A DNA stretch of 64,000 nt from Balaenoptera acutorostrata. Lineage: Eukaryota; Chordata; Mammalia; Artiodactyla; Balaenopteridae. A program made the position numbers and the translations under genes. The stretch lies in assembly GCF_949987535.1 (NCBI RefSeq), contig NC_080073.1, positions 28,268,116 to 28,332,115 of the forward strand. Direction: 5' to 3'. The notes below the pieces were generated by a model that saw only the letters and a list, made by a program, of their open reading frames with translations, was not told the DNA's origin and searched no databases. Positions 57,236-64,000 of the stretch are shown here, piece after piece. Numbering within the stretch: the first letter of the stretch is position 1; each line of letters starts with the position of its first letter.

Positions 57236-58309
57236 TTCCAATATGTGGGTTCCCAGTCGCACCTGTCTCGTGCCTCTGTCCACCCTGACACTGTGCATTT
57301 AGACCGGGCTCCTAAACCACCAGCTTGGCATGTAGTAAGGATAGTTCGGAGCATCCCAGAAGGCTATGCCTCCTCCTCCACTTCCCACGGTTAGTCCCAG
57401 CCTTCCTCGGGACTCTGGCATCGCCCACCCCCGCCCTGGTTCCACGAAAAAATACTTGATTCACCCCAACTGTGCCTCTGGAAGTTCCCTTGGGCTCTGG
57501 CTTCCTCTGTCTCCAGGACCTCAGAGTAGCTTTTCAAGTAGATCATGGCTCTTAAGTCAACCTCACACTGAATCAGTGAGAAAAGCGACACATCCCACCC
57601 ACACTGAGCTCCCTTCCCCGTGTGGCACATCCATTTACGGTCCTTTGTTTATGTTGTTACCTGTACCCAAGAAACTTCTCCATTCCACAGCAGTCTCTTA
57701 CTTTTAGTTAATTTCACTCAGCAAATCGCCAGTGGATGGAACACATAATTGTTCTTTTTTGGTGCCATTTCCTAAGCATGAAAACATTTCTTGGGGGCAG
57801 GAGGAAGGTACAGAAGAGGGCTAAGTGTAATCACATCTCCTTTAACCTGACGGTCAAAAGGAATCAAAAAAAAAAGGTTTAAAAAGAGTCCACCTTGTAC
57901 CTCCGGTTAGTTCACTGCCCCATTAGTCCAAGTAATGGCTTTATCCCTACAGGACAGAGATTTTTTTTTTTTTTTCTCTTTCTTTTAAAAGAAAGAAACC
58001 TCACAAAACTAAAACTAAAATCACTGTAAAGGAAGCAAATGGCTCTTAATTTCTCCACCCAGAGCATGCACTGGAAGTCCTCACTTTAACTCATGTTCAT
58101 TCAACAAGCAGCTGACTTAGAAAACCAAATAGAAAGTTTTTTCCCTCCTTACTATAATAGGACTATCATAAATATACATAAAACACCTCTTTAAGATTTT
58201 TTGTTTTAACTTCTGTAACAGTCACAATGCATTCATTGCTGCTTTTTAATTGTTTTCTATTTGTTGTACTTGGTAAAATACTTGATGGATGGATAAAAGG
58301 TATCATAAA
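57236..58309. other. Non-coding DNA with a C/T-rich block and a palindrome
   Basis: 57270-57640 is pyrimidine-rich and gives a 113-codon plus-strand frame without any domain. A T run at 57961-57975 is followed by a perfect 20-base palindrome at 57977-57996 (tctttctttt and its reverse complement). Confidence 0.4.
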
Positions 58310-58500
58310 AAAACATAAATATCTATCTGAAATTATCTATATCTTGTATATTTGTTTATTTACATATTGTCTGTCTCAGCACCATCCCTCCTTCCTCCAA
58401 TGTAAACTCCAAAAAATGAAAACATTCTATGTCCCATTCACTCACACCTGGAAAGTGGCCAGCATTCGGCACTCAATAATTCTTTACTGAATAAAGGAAT
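58310..58500 (+). repeat. L2 LINE 3' end, ancient
   Basis: gtttatttacatattgtctg, ctccaatgtaaactcc, atgtcccattcactcacacc and cggcactcaataattcttta, then ctgaataaagg, are the L2 3' terminus in order. Confidence 0.75.
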
Positions 58501-61084
58501 ATTTATCCCATGCTCAAATCAGCATGACCAAAGCAAAAACTAGTTACACAATTCACATTCTGACATCATTTATAATAAAAACCAAATCGTCCTCATTACA
58601 TACTTATTAACTGCTTATTAAATCACTTAGTTTAAGAGATGAAAGCCTAATTTTTTGTTGCCTTAAAACAGTAAGATACATTTGCCCAAATCATAATTCA
58701 ACATGTAAGACATTATTCACTTTTTAAATAATATGGGTTTACAACCCTCAACATTTTAAACTTTAAAAATTTAGTAAATGGAAGAATACAGATAAAACAG
58801 TTCATGGATATTTACAGAATTCACAAAGAACCGGTCTTAACAAAGTTAATTATATTTAAAAAGTCGAACATTTTATACAGGCAACCTAAATGACTAAAGC
58901 AAAATCTTATCAATTAAGGCACAATCATACAAAGTAATACGACTCAGCTGTTATAAGCGTCCTTGAGGCCTTAATACTACTGGGAAATGCATATACACAA
59001 TATCAAAGGGGAAATGAAGGCACACATCTAAATATATACATGCATGTAAATTATAAGCGTGTACATAAATATATGTGTGCTCTAGTCCCTAAATTCTAAG
59101 ACTCCATGAATTCTGAAATACACAGTCATTTTAATAGCAGCTTTTTTTGGAGGAAAAAGAAATAGCACCACATAAAATACACATCACTCTAAGATGCATT
59201 AGGACTACAAAACAAACCAAATGTGTGAGGAGGGTAATTTTATAAGAAAACATAAGGATACCAGGGTAAGAGCTGAGAGAGTACCTGGTGGGAGAAAGGT
59301 ACTGAAAAAAAAAAAAAAACCCACAAATTGGCAACAGCAGTTCTTTTTCCTTAATTCATGGGTATTTTTATTTCTCTACATTTCCTTCTCTCCCCACTTC
59401 TCTATATTGAGCACGCATTGCCTCTATAACCTTAAACGTCATCAAAAATATTTTTAAAGCGTTTTTCCAAATGAGAAAAGTCATGTTGCTTCTATAAAGT
59501 TGTATTAGGCAAACTCCTATCTTTTCAATTCAAGCCCCAACTCTGTCAAGCTCAGTTTACATTTCAGGCCGAATTTCCAGAAGCTGGTCCACCCTAGAAA
59601 TTCCACTCTGCGGGCAGCTGGATAATATTTACCGTTTTACTTGAGTTTGTTTTTGCATTTATCTTCCATGCTGATCTGAGGCTTCCAGGAGCAGCTGGAC
59701 ATGTTTTTAAAGAAACTGAACAATATCACAGAACCTTCTCCTGTGTCCACTGCTTTCTGTGCATCTGAAATAACAGGCTGACTTTCATTCTACAGAGGCC
59801 AAATTCACATCTATCGAACAGTAAATATTTTTCAGGTGTAATCGACTTGAGCTATTTAATATAGTTAACACACCAAGTAAGCTTTTCCTGCCACTAATAA
59901 AAATGATAGTTACCTGTGAAACAAAAAGATCCTTACTTCTTTTTACAATGATGTTTTGTACCACAATTCAGCTCTTTAAAACCCCAAAATGAAAGTTATT
60001 TATTATCCTTACACAAGAGATAGACCTTGTTGGTTTTAGATTTGCTTACAACATTAAAAATTCTCTGGTAGTAACCTATAAATCAGAAACCTGCATACTT
60101 CTCTCAGTCCTTATTGAATTCATAAAGCACTAGTGTTCCAGACATTTTAACTAATATGTGCTAACTTCACACTACTGTTCACTTTTTAAAGACCAGCCCA
60201 TTAAGCATTAAGCATGAAAAGCTTACATTTTATATAGCTCCTTTTAAAATGCAATCTCTAGGAATTCTGGAAACAAAGACACTAATAACATGCTATCAAT
60301 TTTATTTACAGAAACACAAGACAAGAACTAATTCCAAATGACAGTTTTAGCAGGAGAAAGCAAATGAAGAAGAAAAAGCTTAGGGAGAACGGTAAGAATA
60401 CTCAATTTCTCACTTTTTTGACCAGTCACGTGATATAAAATATTATGATCCTACTGAAATAAAACTTAGCTATTTTTAAAAAGTTTTTCTAACTTGGTAT
60501 TTGCTTCAAAAGGTTCAGTCCACACCGGCAAATTTAAGTACCTCACTTACTTAAGGGATCATCTTAAGGGATTTGCAGCCATAAACTCCTATGTAGACTT
60601 TTAAAGGAAAAGCCTGGTTTTAATCACCATGCAGGCCAGAATACCATATTGGAGGCACTCTATTCATTCATTTTAGGCCCGGCTTACAGAAGCAGTTAAA
60701 CTGAGTCAAGAACATAGAAAACTCAATGGGTATGCTAAAGCTTACTGGGAGGTTTAATCTGGCAATGTTATTTTGTAATTAAATCTAAAAGGGATCTTTC
60801 AGAGGAAAAAAAAAGTATATATACCTGTGTAGTTTTGGTGGCCTTATTTACAGTCAGATCCAACCCCTAGAATTAATCATTTAACACAAAGAACAACTTT
60901 TCGATGGATCTAAGGCAGGCTACCCAACAGTGCAACTTTCACACATTAACTGCTCTTCACCTATTAAATTGACGACAATGACTGTGACACATTTACCAGA
61001 GGACTTCTGGTAGATTTCTGACTTCTTGGTCCAGTTCCCTCCCATTCACAGTATCTGGAATTTCAGGCCAGTCATTTAACCTCC
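58501..61084. other. AT-rich stretch poor in recognisable repeats
   Basis: About 2.6 kb in which I recognise no transposon, microsatellite or gene. This is the longest repeat-poor stretch of the window apart from 20.9-23.4 kb. It could hold conserved non-coding elements, but the sequence alone cannot show that. Confidence 0.4.
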
Positions 61085-61430
61085 CCTGGTGTTATGTACT
61101 GAACTATGTCCCCTCCAAATTCATTATGTTGAAGCCCTAACCCACAGTATGATGGTATTTGGAGACAGGGGCTTTAAAGAGGTAATTAAGGATGAGGTCA
61201 TAGGGATGGAGCCTCCAATAGGACTGGTATCCCTATAAGGAGAGGCAGACACACAGAGGAAAGAACATATGAGGACACAGGGACGAGATGGCAGTCAGCA
61301 AGCCAAGGAGAAACCACCCCTTGATCTTGGACCTCCAGCCTCCAAAACTGTGAGAAAACAAAATATGTTGTTTAAGCCATCCAGTCTGTGGTATATGAGT
61401 ACGGCAGTCCAAGCAGACTCATGCACCTGG
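61085..61430 (-). repeat. MLT1-type LTR (ERVL-MaLR), reverse orientation
   Basis: Plus-strand text ccaaattcattatgttgaag, ccctaacccacag, ggtatttggagacaggggct, aggatgaggtcatagggatg, tataaggagaggcagacaca, cctccaaaactgtgagaaaa and tttaagccatccagtctgtg is the reverse complement of an MLT1 LTR. Solo relic without internal sequence. Confidence 0.88.
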
Positions 61431-61847
61431 CTGCAGTTTCCTCACCTATTTTTGTTGATTCCTCAAAACTGAAGCATCTTATAACTGAAAACTAAAAAAG
61501 GCGTCTAAAGACTAATAAAAGTGTAGTAAATAGTAGCTCCTATATTTAGTATCACTAACCTTAAATGAAGCTGGCAGGTGGGAGAGGTGAAAACCTAGTG
61601 GCTTGTTCTGGAATTGAGTCTACTACCCTCGTACCGCAACCCTAGACCCTGGAATATTACAAGCTCAAACTGCATTCCCTTCAGCCATTTATTTCCAAGT
61701 GTGCTACACAGGCAAAAAAAAGGTGGAAAGTGAAGGGTGCCTAGACCAGAGAGGTCAGTGGCTAGTGGGTGAGACAGACAAGGTAACAGTCATAGACAAA
61801 GAACAGGGGTTGGGAAAGAAGAGAAGAGACTGGGCAGGTAAGGACTC

Positions 61848-61978
61848 CCCAGTGGTTCCCAGTCACAGGTCTAAGAACAATGCCTGAAAACATCCAAGGA
61901 GTTTGCCGTGGGGCCTGGGTATCTGTACTTTTAACAAAGTTACCCTGATGGAAAGCCAGTTTGAGAACCATTGATGTA
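61848..61978 (+). repeat. MER5A-like DNA transposon (hAT-Charlie)
   Basis: Terminal inverted sequence cagtggttcccagtc at the left and tttgagaaccattg at the right, with ggggcctgggtatctgtact between, as in short MER5A/B copies. Confidence 0.8.
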
Positions 61979-63519
61979 GACATCAAGCTGCCATCAAGGC
62001 CTGACCTTCAAGGACTTGGATGGTGGCAATGACACAATTTCCCTGAGTAAGAAAACTGACCCCGCCATAGAAAGTTAGACACAGGAAGGGCCGACCAGAA
62101 GCTGATGCAATAATCTCAGCTCTTGTCTTCCAAGAAAACCTTGAGATGGAATCACAGTAACATGGCCACCAAAGGCAAGACAGCCTCACACCCAATGCAA
62201 GAGGCACCCAGAAACTACCAAACTTCTCAGGATAATTCTGAACACAAAGGCAAAGAATCTTTCAGTGGACTTGACATTCAAGATGCTGGACTTCTGTATT
62301 TCTGTATTGAGCTGAGTTAAAGATGAAAAGCACAGGCAAAGGGTATGTCAATATGAAAACAAAGCCCCAAATATGAATAAATAAGCCTACAAATTAAGCC
62401 TTCATTGGCTTGGAATTACAATCTGGCTGAAGTAAAACTGCCCAAGCCCTGAGCCTTGGATTCCCCATATGTCCACTTTTTTAAACCATCAGGATGAGAA
62501 ACCAAACTCAGCATCGCACATCAGAACCACATTTCTAAATAAATTAAGCTCAAAAGTAAAGAAAGTTCTGTACTGTAAACTGCCCCCCTACCAGGGAAAA
62601 TATTTTTAAGAGAGCAATAATCTTAAGGCCAAAAAGAAATCTTTATGAACAGACTTGACAATAAAAATATTCCAGGTGATACTAAGACCAATTTTTATCA
62701 AAGCTCATCCCAACAATTGTAACAGCAGGAGATTTTTTTGTGAAGAAATGACCTGAGGCAGCATGTCAAAAGAAGATGCTGTAACAAATAATTTCCTTTC
62801 AAGGCAAATGTCTTTTTTGACAAATAAGCTAAAAGAAAGAATATAAGAATAAGCTATCTATAATGTTTACTTACTTTCTGAAGTTCTAAAACTGACCTTC
62901 ACTTCATTAATCATACTTAGTTACTGCACAGTTACTAATTGAACCAGTAATGAAGATGAGAAATTAAGAAAACCCATAACCCTTGTGGATAACGATACCT
63001 AACATTTAGACAGAGCTCTCTTTTTATAGATGTGCTGGCATGGAAAACACTTCAGCACTAAAAGGCAAGAGGTACATAGGAATGCAAGAGAAGGGGAGGG
63101 GATAAAGGACACACCTGAGAATGGGTACACGGATTCAGAACAACCTTGCAGGGTCTCTGCATTAGGTGTAGAATAGCCACTAACACTACCCGGAGCATAA
63201 AATCTAAATTTCTGAGATAAGCTAGATTAAACCAGTAAAAGCTGGTAAGAGCTCTTGTGATTTCTTCTGCAAGTTTTTAAGTAGATGTGCTATAGCAAAA
63301 GTAGGCGTGCCTAATTTTGATAGAAGTTGCAAATTGCCCTGCAAAAACTGTGGGTATTAAAGTATATGCCCTAAAGAATATTTAGGGTCTTGTGTGGAAT
63401 TCATTTAAAAACTTTCAGTCAGGAGACTTCACCTATACCTCAGTTCAACTCTACTCTATCCATCCTATAAAAAGAAACAGGAAAATAAGAGAAAGTAAGA
63501 GTACCAACTCTCTAGTCCC
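61979..63519. other. Non-coding DNA, no recognised feature
   Basis: No repeat family or gene was recognised. Frames are under 75 codons. Confidence 0.4.
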
Positions 63520-63870
63520 ACCGGAATTACTCTGAGTCTCAGTTTTCTTAGCTGTAAAGTGAAGATAGCACCTAACCTATAGGAACACTGGGAAAAATAG
63601 GTGAGATAATGTGAGATAAGGGTCTGATATCCTGAAGGCAGCATATCACAGTGCTAGTTCCAAACCTAGAACGCCTGGGTTCATATTCAGACCAGTCTCT
63701 TACCAGCTGTGCGACCCAAGATCAATCGCTTAATCTAAGCCTCAAGACTGTCACCAAAAAAGGAGATTGTAACAGTACCTGCCTCAGGAGATTTATATGA
63801 GTTAGGACAGGCAGAGTGTTTTCAGCAGTGCCTGGCACATAAGAGCATTAAAAAAAAAAAAAAGATAGGC
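63520..63870 (+). repeat. Two MIR SINEs in tandem
   Basis: The first (63525-63640) reads gagtctcagttttcttagct, gtaaagtgaagatagcacct. The second (63645-63850) reads cctagaacgcctgggttcat, gtctcttaccagctgtgcga, aatctaagcctcaagactgt and cagtgcctggcacataagag, followed by an A run at 63850-63863. Confidence 0.8.
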
Positions 63871-64000
63871 ATTATTTTAGGCAGCAAATTCAATATTCCA
63901 AACCCTACTTCTAAATCCAATAATTTTCAAAGTGGAGCTTCTATCACCATACCAAAACTAAAAGCACAGCTGTAGAGAGAATATGCCCGTTACAGGGAGA

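Noticed and set aside
57366..57707. 113-codon proline/serine-rich frame
   Set aside because: It arises from a pyrimidine-rich stretch; composition explains it.

Overview
This window reads as nuclear DNA of a mammal, most likely a cetacean. The evidence is a set of tRNA-derived SINEs of the CHR type known from whales, dolphins and hippos (copies at 25.5, 43.6 and 55.4 kb with readable pol III A and B boxes), young LINE-1 (L1) elements of cetartiodactyl type, and the usual ancient placental layer of MIR, L2, MER20, MER5A, L1M and MLT1 copies. I found no host protein-coding exon, tRNA, rRNA or snRNA gene. The window is best read as intergenic or deep intronic sequence in which the only long open reading frames belong to transposons.

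Layout. 1-1.85 kb: the 3' third of a decayed L1 that enters from outside the window. 2.0-8.6 kb: AT-rich DNA with a MIR, a 154-bp L1 stub with perfect target-site duplications (TSDs), a probable ancient LINE tail and one SINE. 8,606-15,426: the main object, a full-length L1 bounded by perfect 14-bp TSDs. It has a 5'UTR with a YY1-like site at its start and a 75-bp duplication, an intact ORF1 (301 codons), and an ORF2 whose frame is open over its full length except for one nonsense codon. After the normal 3'UTR and a first A-rich tail come about 810 bp of extra sequence holding a six-copy tandem repeat, then a second A-tail and the 3' TSD. 15.4-39.5 kb: ordinary repeat-dotted DNA (L2, L1 fragments, two MER20, SINEs, MIRs, a (GT)n run). 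39.5-41.2 kb: a 5'-truncated L1 with TSDs and a possible short 3' transduction. 41.2-64 kb: more MIR, SINE and MER20 copies, two MLT1 LTRs, a reverse-oriented L1, a 79-bp mariner-type inverted-repeat element and old L1/L2 debris.

How the parts relate. ORF1 protein (RNA chaperone) and ORF2 protein (endonuclease and reverse transcriptase) would act together in target-primed reverse transcription. The same machinery explains the A-tails and TSDs of the L1 stubs and SINEs. The point most worth checking is whether the tandem-repeat segment at 14.6-15.4 kb is a 3' transduction carried by the L1 or a long variable 3'UTR belonging to an L1 subfamily. All family names come from recognition by eye; no database search was run.
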